A DNA stretch of 33,566 nucleotides, taken from NCBI GenBank assembly GCA_030549835.1, contig JAUQQR010000016.1, positions 1-33,566 on the forward strand, read 5' to 3'. Source of the stretch: Thermoproteota archaeon (GTDB taxonomy: Archaea; Thermoproteota; Thermoprotei_A; Sulfolobales; Acidilobaceae). The translations under genes were made by a program, and so were the position numbers. The notes under the pieces are model-generated. The model saw only the letters and a list, made by a program, of their open reading frames with translations, searched no databases and had not been told where the DNA came from. Below, piece after piece: positions 1-7,621 of the stretch (the first letter of the stretch is position 1; every line of letters starts with the position of its first letter).

Positions 1-1
1 T

Positions 2-736
2 AGGGGTTTTAATGGTTTGCTATTTGTTAAGCCTATTCTCCAGATAATATTTGAGCTCTTATACTCTCATGGTATTAGGGAGTTCTGTATTGTTACTGGG
101 AGGGGTAAGAGGGCTGTTGAGGATCATTTTACTCCTAACTGGGATCTCGTAGATTACCTTGAGAGTACTGGTAAGAGTGCTTACGCCTTAGAGCTTAAGA
201 GATTCTATGAGATGATAGAGGACTCTATTATTGTCTGGGTTAGGCAGCCTAAGCCGCTAGGCTTTGGTCATGCTGTTCTAATGGCTAAGCCATTTACTGG
301 TGATGATTACTTTATGCTAGTTGCAGGTGATACCGTAATATATCCATGGGATTTTATTGGTAAGCTTCTAGCTATGAGTGGGGGAGTTATTACTCTTAGA
401 GAAGTAGAGGATCCTAGAATTTATGGTGTCGCTGTCATAGATAATGGTAGGATTATTAGGGTTGTTGAGAAGCCTAGGGAGCCTCCATCTAAACTAGCTA
501 TAATGCCCTACTATATCCTACCTCCTGAGATTATGGATTACATTGCTAAGCTTAAGCTAGGTGTTGGTGGCGAAATTCAGCTTACTGACGGTATTCAGGC
601 TATGATAAGTGATGGTTTTGAATTTAAACCTTTAATACTAGATTCTTCATATGAGTTTGCTGATGTTGGGACTCCTGAGGGCTATATTAAGGCTTTAAAT
701 CTAAGTTATAGGTGGAGTTTAGTTGGAGAATATTGA
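2..736 (+). CDS. GalU-like nucleotidyltransferase (5' end cut off by window)
   Basis: Partial gene: the frame is open to the left edge, so the N-terminal GxGTRxxP nucleotide-binding loop lies outside the window. What remains starts near the KP(I/M)L segment of the family (FVKPILQIIFELL) and continues with the IVTGRGK, ALGFGHAV-like (PLGFGHAVLMAK) and LVAGDTVI segments of UTP--glucose-1-phosphate uridylyltransferases. A VVEKP segment, a GEIQLTD segment and DVGTPEGYIKAL near the C-terminus are also present. Family role: UTP + glucose-1-P to UDP-glucose in the cytoplasm. It is first in an overlapping operon with UDP-glucuronate decarboxylase-like and UDP-glucose dehydrogenase genes, which fits UDP-glucose supply. 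The related dTDP-glucose pyrophosphorylase (RmlA) is an alternative, but GEIQLTD and the Ugd neighbour favour GalU. The stop overlaps the next gene by 14 nt. Confidence 0.85.
   Translation, partial: RGFNGLLFVKPILQIIFELLYSHGIREFCIVTGRGKRAVEDHFTPNWDLVDYLESTGKSAYALELKRFYEMIEDSIIVWVRQPKPLGFGHAVLMAKPFTGDDYFMLVAGDTVIYPWDFIGKLLAMSGGVITLREVEDPRIYGVAVIDNGRIIRVVEKPREPPSKLAIMPYYILPPEIMDYIAKLKLGVGGEIQLTDGIQAMISDGFEFKPLILDSSYEFADVGTPEGYIKALNLSYRWSLVGEY
711..717 (+). promoter_or_regulatory. Ribosome binding site GGTGGAG for the TTG start at 723
   Basis: GGTGGAG at 711-717 lies 5 nt before TTG 723, inside the end of the upstream gene. It decides the start of the decarboxylase-like gene, which has no ATG option before its Rossmann fold. 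Confidence 0.6.
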
Positions 737-1748
737 TGACACTGTATTAGAGCTCATAATAGGGCATTTAACAAGTGGGGAGAAATCATACCATGATGGT
801 CTTAGAGTATTAGTAGTTGGTGGAGCTGGGTTTATTGGTAGCTGGTTGTCTGAGTCTCTAGTTTCCCTAGGAGCTAATGTTACATGCTTAGATAATCTAT
901 CGACAGGATCTCTAGATAACATATCTAGGATTAAGGGTAAGAGTAATTTTAAGTTACTCATATCTGATGTTTTAAATGTAGAGCTTAGTGGCGAGTATGA
1001 CCTAGTATTCTATGGAGCTTCTATGCCAGCTCCAGATATGTATATGGCTAATCCTGTTAAGGCTATGCTAACAGATAGTATAGGCTTATACAGGATTCTA
1101 TCTAAGACTCTAGATTGGAGATCTAGAGTTGTCTATATGAGCTCATCAGAAATATATGGTAACCCTGAAGTAGTACCTACACCAGAAGAATACTATGGTA
1201 GAGTTAACCCTATAGGCTTAAGGAGCCCGTATGAGGAGAGTAAGAGGTTTGCTGAAGCATTAACTATGGCATTCTATAGAGAGTATGGGGTAGATGTTAG
1301 AATAGCTAGAATATTTAACACCTATGGTCCTAGGCTAGACCCAAACTCGCCATACTCTAGAGTTGTTACTAGGTTTATTGAGAGAGCTCTTAGAGGAGAA
1401 CCTATAGAGATACATGGGGATGGCTCACAGACTAGGAGCTTCACATTTATAAGTGATACAGTCTCCGGGTTATTAAAGCTAGCCTCATGTAGTAAATGCT
1501 CCGGGGAGGTATTCAATATTGGTAGTATTGAGGAGGTATCAATAATAGACCTAGCTAAGACTATCATAGAATTAACAGGCTCTAAATCTCAAATAGTACA
1601 CGTACCACCTAGACCAGATGATCCTAGGAGGAGGAAGCCTGATATATCGAAGGCTATGAGTAAGCTTGGGTGGACTCCTAGAGTTAGCTTAATTGAGGGT
1701 TTAAAGTTAACTATAGATTGGTTTAAGAGGAGGATTAGCTTTGAGTAG
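723..1748 (+). CDS. NAD-dependent UDP-glucuronate decarboxylase-like (UDP-xylose synthase) of the extended SDR family
   Basis: Extended short-chain dehydrogenase, 341 aa. The GGAGFIG NAD-binding loop is at residues 33-39, after an unusually long lead of about 27 residues. The catalytic set is S141-S142/E143 (MSSSEIYG) and Y170xxxK174 (SPYEESKR). The segments EYYGRVNPIGLRS and ARIFNTYGPR, and the small-residue loop GASMPAP followed by NPVKAM, resemble UDP-xylose synthase more than UDP-glucose 4-epimerase. The predicted reaction is UDP-glucuronate to UDP-xylose + CO2 with tightly bound NAD+. The genes on both sides make UDP-glucose and UDP-glucuronate, which supports this. The TTG start has a GGTGGAG site 5 nt upstream and overlaps the previous gene by 14 nt. 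A dTDP-glucose 4,6-dehydratase or another epimerase remains possible. Confidence 0.8.
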   Translation: MENIDDTVLELIIGHLTSGEKSYHDGLRVLVVGGAGFIGSWLSESLVSLGANVTCLDNLSTGSLDNISRIKGKSNFKLLISDVLNVELSGEYDLVFYGASMPAPDMYMANPVKAMLTDSIGLYRILSKTLDWRSRVVYMSSSEIYGNPEVVPTPEEYYGRVNPIGLRSPYEESKRFAEALTMAFYREYGVDVRIARIFNTYGPRLDPNSPYSRVVTRFIERALRGEPIEIHGDGSQTRSFTFISDTVSGLLKLASCSKCSGEVFNIGSIEEVSIIDLAKTIIELTGSKSQIVHVPPRPDDPRRRKPDISKAMSKLGWTPRVSLIEGLKLTIDWFKRRISFE

Positions 1749-3030
1749 AGAACATATATCAATATTTGGGTTAGGCTACGTAGGCCAAGTTCATGCTGTA
1801 GGCTTCGCCTTACTAAATTATAGAGTTGTAGGGTTTGATGTAGATGATGGTAAGTTGAGAGAGTTATCTAGAGGAGCACCCACAGTATATGAGGAGGGGT
1901 TAAGTGAGGGGTTGAGGAGGGCTTTAGAGAGTAGAATGTTAGAGTTTACAAGTGATCCTATCATGGCAGTTACTAGTACTAATGTAACATTCATAACTGT
2001 AGGGACTCCTAATAGGAGTGATAATACTCAAGATCTAAGCCAGGTTATTGAAGCAGCTAAGATTATAGGGGAGGCTCTAAGAGTTAAGAGGTCATGGCAT
2101 CTAGTAGTTGTTAAGAGTACAGTGCTACCTGGGACTACTGATAGTATTATTAGGAGGGTTATTGAGGAATACTCTGGGCTTAGAGCTTATAGTGACTTCG
2201 GGCTAGCTGTTAATCCAGAGTTTCTTAGGGAAGGTATTGCTTTAAGAGACTTCTTTAAACCTGATAGGATAGTCTTAGGTATTAGAGATGAGAGGAGTAG
2301 AGATCACCTCCTAAAAATCTATGAGCCTATAGATGCCCCTAAAGTAATAGTTGACCCTGTAACAGCAGAAATGGTTAAGTATGCCTCAAATGCTTTCCTA
2401 GCTGTAAAACTAAGTTTTGCTAATGAGATTGGTAACATATGTAAGATTCTAGGTATTGATAGTCGCGAGGTTCTAAGAATTACTGGTATGGATCATAGGA
2501 TTGGCCAACACTACTTCGCTACAGGACTAGGTTTTGGAGGCTCATGTCTACCTAAAGATTTAAGGGCTCTAATAGAATTTACTAAGAGCCTCAAAGTAGA
2601 ACCTAGAATTCTTAAAGCAGCACTCGAGGTTAACGAGAACCAGGTTAATATAGCTCTTAGCCTCCTCAAGAAGCATCTCGGTAGTCTTAAGAATAGGAAG
2701 GTGGGTATTCTAGGATTATCTTTTAAGCCTGGCACAGATGATGTGAGAGAGTCTAGGGGTTTAATATTAGCGTTAAGACTTATAGATGAGGGGGCTGAAG
2801 TCCACGTCCACGATCCTAGAGCCCTATATAACGCTAAGATAATATTAGGGGATAAGGTTATATATCATACTGATGCTAATAGTATGCTTAACTATGTCGA
2901 AGCCGTAATTATAGCCACAGAGTGGTTTGAGTACGAGAACCTAGACTATAAGAATGTAATTGTTGTTGATGGTAGGAGGATTGAGAAGGCTAGGAGAGAG
3001 GCTAGGGTATATGAGGGATTAGCTTGGTGA
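1741..3030 (+). CDS. ugd: UDP-glucose 6-dehydrogenase
   Basis: UDP-glucose/GDP-mannose dehydrogenase family, 429 aa, full length. An N-terminal Rossmann fold opens with IFGLGYVGQV (about 8-17). The central NPEFLREG motif is at 158-165 with E160/E164. The catalytic cysteine C269 sits in FGGSCLPKD, and the C-terminal UDP-binding domain carries LGLSFKPGTDDVRESR. Reaction: UDP-glucose + 2 NAD+ to UDP-glucuronate. The TTG start at 1741 overlaps the upstream stop by 8 nt, and GAGGAGG at 1727-1733 lies 7 nt before it, so translational coupling is likely. With the genes on each side it completes a UDP-glucose to UDP-glucuronate to UDP-xylose route. UDP-ManNAc or GDP-mannose as substrate cannot be excluded from the motifs alone. 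Confidence 0.92.
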   Translation: MSREHISIFGLGYVGQVHAVGFALLNYRVVGFDVDDGKLRELSRGAPTVYEEGLSEGLRRALESRMLEFTSDPIMAVTSTNVTFITVGTPNRSDNTQDLSQVIEAAKIIGEALRVKRSWHLVVVKSTVLPGTTDSIIRRVIEEYSGLRAYSDFGLAVNPEFLREGIALRDFFKPDRIVLGIRDERSRDHLLKIYEPIDAPKVIVDPVTAEMVKYASNAFLAVKLSFANEIGNICKILGIDSREVLRITGMDHRIGQHYFATGLGFGGSCLPKDLRALIEFTKSLKVEPRILKAALEVNENQVNIALSLLKKHLGSLKNRKVGILGLSFKPGTDDVRESRGLILALRLIDEGAEVHVHDPRALYNAKIILGDKVIYHTDANSMLNYVEAVIIATEWFEYENLDYKNVIVVDGRRIEKARREARVYEGLAW

Positions 3031-3035
3031 ATAAT

Positions 3036-4007
3036 ATGGCTAAATACGCTATAACATGCTTCATGATAGTTAGAAATGTCTTAAGCCAGGGGTATCCTTT
3101 CCTAGAGGCTATAACTCAAGCATTACCAGTATGTGATGAGCTCCTAGTATCTGATGGATACTCAACTGATGGAACATATGAGGCTCTACTTAAAGCCTCT
3201 AAGGTTAACAGGAAGATTAAGCTGTTTAGAGAAGAGTGGCCTAACAGGGGATTCCATGAGACGTTGAGAATAGCAACTAATAACTTGAGGTGGAAGTGTA
3301 GAGGAGACTACATATTTTATATCCAGGCTAATGAGATTATACATGAGGACAGCTGGGATTACCTAAGAGTACTCCCAGAAGTATGGCCTAAAGCTATAAC
3401 ATTCAGCCTCCCATACATACTACTATATGGGACACTAAAATTCCATGAGCAGTATAGGCTAAGATATGCTAGAAATCTAGACTACATAGAGGCAATATAT
3501 GACGCATGGGCTCTCGGACTTAAGAAGACATTCATAGCTAGGGAGATACTAAAATCAATAATAAACCCATATCACCTAGCCAGAATAATATATAAGGGTA
3601 TACATAGAATATACGCATTCGAAGGAGGAATACCAAAATACACAGTACCAGTAATACTACCTAAACCAATATATAGATACCAAGCAGTATTCCCAGGAGA
3701 CACTCTAAGAAAAGAACTAGAAAGAGCTAAGAGATGGGGGAAGAGAGAAGATGAAGACATATGGCTAAGAAAACTCAAAGAACTAGAAACCAGTTGTAGA
3801 AACCATAAAGAGCTCATGCATAAAGCATATGAAGATGGAAAAATAGGAATGACTAAGAGAGGACACCAAGTACCAAACTACCCACCAGAGCTCCTAGAAG
3901 TACCAATATCAGAGCATCCAGAAATAATGAGACCACTACTAGAAGACACAGAACACTGCTTCTACTATATTAGAGAAGAAATATATGAAACTATGAGGAG
4001 ACTATAA
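3036..4007 (+). CDS. Family 2-like glycosyltransferase
   Basis: Cytoplasmic GT-A fold glycosyltransferase, 323 aa from ATG 3036. The N-terminus holds a GT2-type start (CFMIVRNVLSQGYPFLEAI), then LPVCDELLVSDGYSTDGTYE and later GDYIFYIQANEII, where family 2 normally has the DxD metal site. Here the second acidic motif reads QANE, which is degenerate. No membrane segment is obvious. The start is taken at ATG 3036 because GGTGA (3026-3030) lies 5 nt before it; an in-frame TTG at 3024 exists. The donor is probably a UDP-sugar made by the three upstream genes (inference). The 3' half has strongly A-ending codons, unlike the start of the operon. Confidence 0.8.
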   Translation: MAKYAITCFMIVRNVLSQGYPFLEAITQALPVCDELLVSDGYSTDGTYEALLKASKVNRKIKLFREEWPNRGFHETLRIATNNLRWKCRGDYIFYIQANEIIHEDSWDYLRVLPEVWPKAITFSLPYILLYGTLKFHEQYRLRYARNLDYIEAIYDAWALGLKKTFIAREILKSIINPYHLARIIYKGIHRIYAFEGGIPKYTVPVILPKPIYRYQAVFPGDTLRKELERAKRWGKREDEDIWLRKLKELETSCRNHKELMHKAYEDGKIGMTKRGHQVPNYPPELLEVPISEHPEIMRPLLEDTEHCFYYIREEIYETMRRL

Positions 4008-4008
4008 C

Positions 4009-5256
4009 ATGAAGACCATAGAAGTCGCTAACATAGACTCATCTACTGGAGGAGGAGCTATAAGAGCCTATAAGATACTATTATATAGAGCTAAGACAGG
4101 AGTTGAGTGCCAATCTCTCCTACTAGGATATAATAGTCAAACACTCAGAGAAAGTAGAGAGAGATGCCCCCCAATAGGATTCGCTCTACCATCTAAAATT
4201 CTAACACTACTACCATTACCTCAGAGCATGAAGAGTGCATTATTACCTTTAAAACTAATATTTTACTTTAAGAGATATGGGAAAATTGATGCTGACATTG
4301 TTATTTCTCACCATGAAACTATTAATAGCTTAAGATTATCAGCTAACTTAGCGGAGACACTAGGATCAAAGAGTTTAGCTATTCTTCAATTACCGCCTAT
4401 TTATGGTAATAAGAGTAGACTTGATAATATTATGGAGGCAGTTCAAACATTTAATTATCTATTAACTACACCCAAACTAGATGTACGGGATATTCCATGG
4501 ATTATGTATATGAGGTCTATATATAGACCCTGGAATGAAGCATTCTACGAGGTGGTAGATTATTATCTCAAGAGGTTTGATATGCTCCTAGCTGTTTCAC
4601 CATCAATTCCATTAGAGATGGGTGAGAATTGGAGTAGTAGAGTTTTATCTCTTAGACCTGGATATGGGTTTGATGAGAATGAGCTTTCACTACTTAGAGA
4701 TCTTAAGTCCCGTAGGGTTCATTCTAAGCCTATTGCCGTTTTTCCTGCTAGGCTCGAAGTTCGAAAGGGCCTGTCTGACTTAGTTCTAGCTACTGGGCTT
4801 ATTGTTAGAGAGCGTAGAGACTTTAAATTATTAGTAATTGGTCGTGGTAGGGATGATATAGTTAGGAGGTTTATGAGTATTGTTTCTAGGTTTAATCTTA
4901 AGGATAATATTATTATGATGGGCTATGTTCCTAGGTATGAGAGTTTTCTTTTAAGGCGTGAGGCTAAGCTTATTCTCTACCCCAGCCATATAGATTCCTA
5001 CTCATACTCTGTTGCTGAGTCTCTACTCATGGGTGTTCCTGTTATTGCCTACGACATTCCAGCTCTCAAGTTGAATTTTGGTGGTGTTGATGGCTTATAC
5101 TTGGTGAGAGAGCTTGATATTGAAGCTTTAGCCCAGAAAGTTCTAGAGCTACTAGAGGCTAGAGATATAAGTGTCGGCGAGCCTAAAGTCAAACTCTATG
5201 ATGAGGTAGCTTTAGAGGAGAAAATTATCCTAGATAAGATAGCTGAGAAAATATAG
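4009..5256 (+). CDS. Family 4-like glycosyltransferase (GT-B fold)
   Basis: 415 aa with the layout of GT4 enzymes. The N-terminal acceptor domain includes an early STGGGAIRAY loop. The C-terminal nucleotide-sugar domain begins at PARLEVRKGLSDL, followed by LLVIGRGRDD, a GYVPRYES segment, then YPSHIDSYSYSVAESLLMG and PVIAYDIPA. The E in the SVAESL segment is the usual donor-binding glutamate of the EX7E region. ATG 4009 has a GAGGAG site at 3995-4000, 8 nt upstream, and starts one base after the previous stop, so it belongs to the same operon. Predicted role: addition of a UDP-activated sugar to a cell-surface or lipid-linked glycan. Codon use switches from A-ending in the first third to T-ending in the last half. 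Confidence 0.88.
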   Translation: MKTIEVANIDSSTGGGAIRAYKILLYRAKTGVECQSLLLGYNSQTLRESRERCPPIGFALPSKILTLLPLPQSMKSALLPLKLIFYFKRYGKIDADIVISHHETINSLRLSANLAETLGSKSLAILQLPPIYGNKSRLDNIMEAVQTFNYLLTTPKLDVRDIPWIMYMRSIYRPWNEAFYEVVDYYLKRFDMLLAVSPSIPLEMGENWSSRVLSLRPGYGFDENELSLLRDLKSRRVHSKPIAVFPARLEVRKGLSDLVLATGLIVRERRDFKLLVIGRGRDDIVRRFMSIVSRFNLKDNIIMMGYVPRYESFLLRREAKLILYPSHIDSYSYSVAESLLMGVPVIAYDIPALKLNFGGVDGLYLVRELDIEALAQKVLELLEARDISVGEPKVKLYDEVALEEKIILDKIAEKI

Positions 5257-5648
5257 CTTAGTTAATTGATCTCCTAGAGATTTTCAGTGTCTAAGTAATT
5301 GAAACTATTTAGCTTTAAGACTATAACTATGTTAAGGATAGTATTAGGGTAGGCGAGATGCAAAGCTTAATTAATAAGAGGAGCTTAACAGAATATAGTG
5401 CCAGCTCTAAGATTAAATCTTGCGAGCCTGAACTTGATGAGGATATAGACAATGTTGAGGTTAGAGTAGATAACTGGAAGTATATGCGTAGACTTAAGCG
5501 TTGCCCATATCAGGAATATAGAACACTAGAGAGTTCTGAGGATTCTAACAGTAGGAAAGCCTAACTATAGTCTTAACTCGTATAAGCTCTCAAATAGTAT
5601 GAAGGTTTTATTAGCTTATAGGTGACTTAGTATTTAGGATTTCCCGGC
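5257..5648. other. 392-bp sparse region after the glycosyltransferase operon
   Basis: It holds no recognisable gene family. Content: one small ORF (5358-5564, listed separately, doubtful) and a TATA-like AGCTTATA at 5613-5620. That box is placed about 30 nt before TTG 5649, so it probably drives the DUF72 gene as a leaderless or near-leaderless transcript. No tRNA, C/D box motif pair or repeat array was seen. Confidence 0.5.
5358..5564 (+). CDS. Doubtful small ORF, 68 aa, hydrophilic
   Basis: I do not recognise this protein. It is short, has no hydrophobic core, and is rich in acidic residues in the middle (CEPELDEDIDNVEVRVD) and basic and aromatic ones after (NWKYMRRLKRCPYQEYRTL). Two cysteines, in KSCEPE and KRCPYQ, could ligate a metal but do not form a CxxC pair. 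ATG 5358 has only a weak upstream purine stretch (GGCGAG directly abutting). A TATA-like TTTAAGAC lies about 45 nt upstream. It could be a real small protein, a decayed gene remnant, or chance. The only support is uninterrupted length in a region otherwise without genes. Confidence 0.25.
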   Translation: MQSLINKRSLTEYSASSKIKSCEPELDEDIDNVEVRVDNWKYMRRLKRCPYQEYRTLESSEDSNSRKA

Positions 5649-6359
5649 TTGGAGGTTTATGTTGGGACTTCTGGATGGCTCTATGACTGGAATATTGGTG
5701 GCTCTTTTGACTGGTATCTAGAGTACTCTAGGCTTAATGCTGTTGAGCTTAACTCCTCATTCTACAGGTTCCCCTTTAAGTCTCAGGTTATTGGTTGGGC
5801 TAGGAGGAGTACTAGGAGGTTCTTAAGATGGTCTATTAAGGTTCATAGGAGTATTAGTCATTATCGTAGACTCAGTGAGGATTCTATAAGTTTATTCTCT
5901 AGGTTTAGGGAGGTTTTCGCTCCATTAGAGGGTATGATAGACTTTTACCTGATACAGCTCCCGCCAAGCTTTGTGAAGAATGAGGTTAATATTGGGAGGC
6001 TTAAGATCTTCTCTAAAGCTATAGACCTCGGTCATAGGCTAGCTTTAGAATTTAGGCATGAGAGCTGGTTTAATGAAGATACTATAGACTTATGCAGGAG
6101 TATTGGGGCTACATTAGTCTCTATAGACACTCCAGTAGCTACATGGATATCTTCAAGTAATAGTATTGTATATGTGAGGATGCATGGGAGGAGTGAGTGG
6201 TATTCTCACAACTATACTCTAGAGGAGCTTCATGAAATAGCAGAGAGGATACTAGATTTGAATCCTGTGAAAGTATATGTGTTCTTTAATAACAACCACT
6301 GGATGCTAGAGAATGCTAGGGTAATGTTAGAGATACTAAGACGTAATTTAGGTGATTAG
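5649..6359 (+). CDS. DUF72 (YecE-like) family protein
   Basis: 236 aa, the usual length for DUF72, a TIM-barrel-like family of unknown biochemical function. Diagnostic segments: VYVGTSGWLYDWN at the N-terminus, LNAVELNSSFYRFP, FYLIQLPPSF, LALEFRHESWF, VYVRMHGR with YSHNYTLEEL, and VYVFFNNNHW near the end. The conserved E, R, H and N residues of the family are all present. The start is TTG 5649. No ribosome site precedes it, but AGCTTATA at 5613-5620 is correctly spaced for leaderless transcription. The gene is alone, convergent with the DadA-like gene 11 bp downstream. No substrate can be proposed from the sequence. Confidence 0.88.
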   Translation: MEVYVGTSGWLYDWNIGGSFDWYLEYSRLNAVELNSSFYRFPFKSQVIGWARRSTRRFLRWSIKVHRSISHYRRLSEDSISLFSRFREVFAPLEGMIDFYLIQLPPSFVKNEVNIGRLKIFSKAIDLGHRLALEFRHESWFNEDTIDLCRSIGATLVSIDTPVATWISSSNSIVYVRMHGRSEWYSHNYTLEELHEIAERILDLNPVKVYVFFNNNHWMLENARVMLEILRRNLGD

Positions 6360-6370
6360 ACTCTCCTATG

Positions 6371-7549
6371 CTATCGTCTCGGTGCTAGCTCCTTAACGGC
6401 TTCCCAGCTAAGCTTAGGCTTAGATCCCTCGATAATATCAGCTACTAGCTCTCCTGTAGCTGGGGCTAGGGTTAAGCCTAGCCTACAGTGTCCTGTAGCG
6501 ACTATAATCTTCATAGTCCCGGGTATGTGCCCTATTACTGGTGTCATTGTTGGGGTGCATGGTCTGAAACCTGTTGTGAGCTCTAATTCTTCAAATCTAA
6601 CCTCTCTAGGTATAGCTAGGTGCCTCCTAACCTTATCTAGGAGCCATTCTACCCTACTTCTACTCCAGTTCCCACTATACCCTAGGAGCTCGAAGAATCC
6701 AGTTATCCTCAATATTCCTGTTGATTTGTGTTGTTGAACTGCTACACCATAATCCTCCATTAGCCCAGGCTTACCTATAATATCTCCTCTAACCGGTATC
6801 TTTACTACTAGTCCTCTAGCAGGCTCTACTCTAGGATTATAGCCTAGTGGTGCTGTTAAATCTCTAGTCCATGAGCCACTAGCTAGTATAGAGTAATCTG
6901 CTTCGATTACTCCAGTCTTAGCTAGGCTAAGCTTAACACGCTCCTCCTCCTGGATTCTTAACACTCTATCATTAATAAATCTCACACCATAATCTTCGAG
7001 GGCTCTAATCATAGAGTCGTGTAGCTTCTCAGGGTCTAGGGCTAGCTCTTCCCTAACAAAGATTCCAGCCTCAAAACCCCTATATCCATAACTCTCAAGT
7101 TCTCTACTATCAATAAGATCACCTCTAACACTCTTAGAGAAAGCTTCAGCATCCTCCCTCCTAAGAAATAAAGCTATAACCCCCCTAGTAGCATCGACAT
7201 CTAAATGCTCTCTAGAGAATAACTCCTCGTAGAGCTCTAAACTCCTATAGCCAAGCTCTCTAACAGCACTAAGCCCAGTAGTACTAACACTCCTATAAGC
7301 ATTAAAGAGCCATGAGAGTCCCGGGCCTGGAATAGATACTCTGACAGGCCCCAAGCCTAGGAGAGCCTTAATAGCATCTAGTAACGTGAACCTAGTAGTT
7401 AAGGCAAATGAGGGGACAATAAAGCCAGCATTAAACCTTGAAGCCTTAACATGGCCAGCATCAACAACTAAGACATTGAAACCACGCCTAACAATATAGT
7501 ATGCTGAGAATAAGCCTATAATACCACCTCCAACCACGACAACATCCAT
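6371..7549 (-). CDS. DadA-like FAD-dependent D-amino-acid dehydrogenase/oxidase
   Basis: DAO-fold flavoprotein, about 392 aa from ATG 7549. The ADP-binding loop VVVGGGIIGLFSAYY lies at the very N-terminus. The RFNAGFIVPS segment corresponds to the (Y/F)ANAG loop of DadA-type enzymes. The C-terminal FAD-closing part is GFRPCTPTMTPVIG followed by TGHCRLGLTLAPATGELVAD. Predicted reaction: oxidative deamination of a D-amino acid (or a related secondary amine such as D-proline or glycine) with electrons passed to a quinone or ferredoxin carrier. A longer reading from 7618 adds 23 residues, but that stretch contains a good TATA box at 7588-7600 (- strand), about 25 nt before a TSS near 7570, so ATG 7549 is preferred. 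The gene follows the AGPS-like gene by 72 bp and probably has its own promoter. Confidence 0.82.
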   Translation of the reverse strand: MDVVVVGGGIIGLFSAYYIVRRGFNVLVVDAGHVKASRFNAGFIVPSFALTTRFTLLDAIKALLGLGPVRVSIPGPGLSWLFNAYRSVSTTGLSAVRELGYRSLELYEELFSREHLDVDATRGVIALFLRREDAEAFSKSVRGDLIDSRELESYGYRGFEAGIFVREELALDPEKLHDSMIRALEDYGVRFINDRVLRIQEEERVKLSLAKTGVIEADYSILASGSWTRDLTAPLGYNPRVEPARGLVVKIPVRGDIIGKPGLMEDYGVAVQQHKSTGILRITGFFELLGYSGNWSRSRVEWLLDKVRRHLAIPREVRFEELELTTGFRPCTPTMTPVIGHIPGTMKIIVATGHCRLGLTLAPATGELVADIIEGSKPKLSWEAVKELAPRR

Positions 7550-7584
7550 GGCACAACCCCAGAATCCTGAGGTGAGAAGAGAGA

Positions 7585-7602
7585 CATATATGTATTTAAG
7601 AT
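7585..7602 (-). promoter_or_regulatory. TATA box for the DadA-like gene
   Basis: On the - strand this reads TCTTAAATACATATATG. It is centred about 45 nt before ATG 7549, giving a predicted TSS near 7570 and a 20-nt leader. It overlaps what would be coding sequence if the longer start were used, so it argues against that start. Confidence 0.5.
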
Positions 7603-7621
7603 AGTATGAAGTGCTCATTTA

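Noticed and set aside
5437-5443. CTGA next to TTGATGA inside the small ORF at 5358, as a C/D sRNA
   Set aside because: No second box pair or terminal stem; the sequence is equally explained by an acidic coding stretch.
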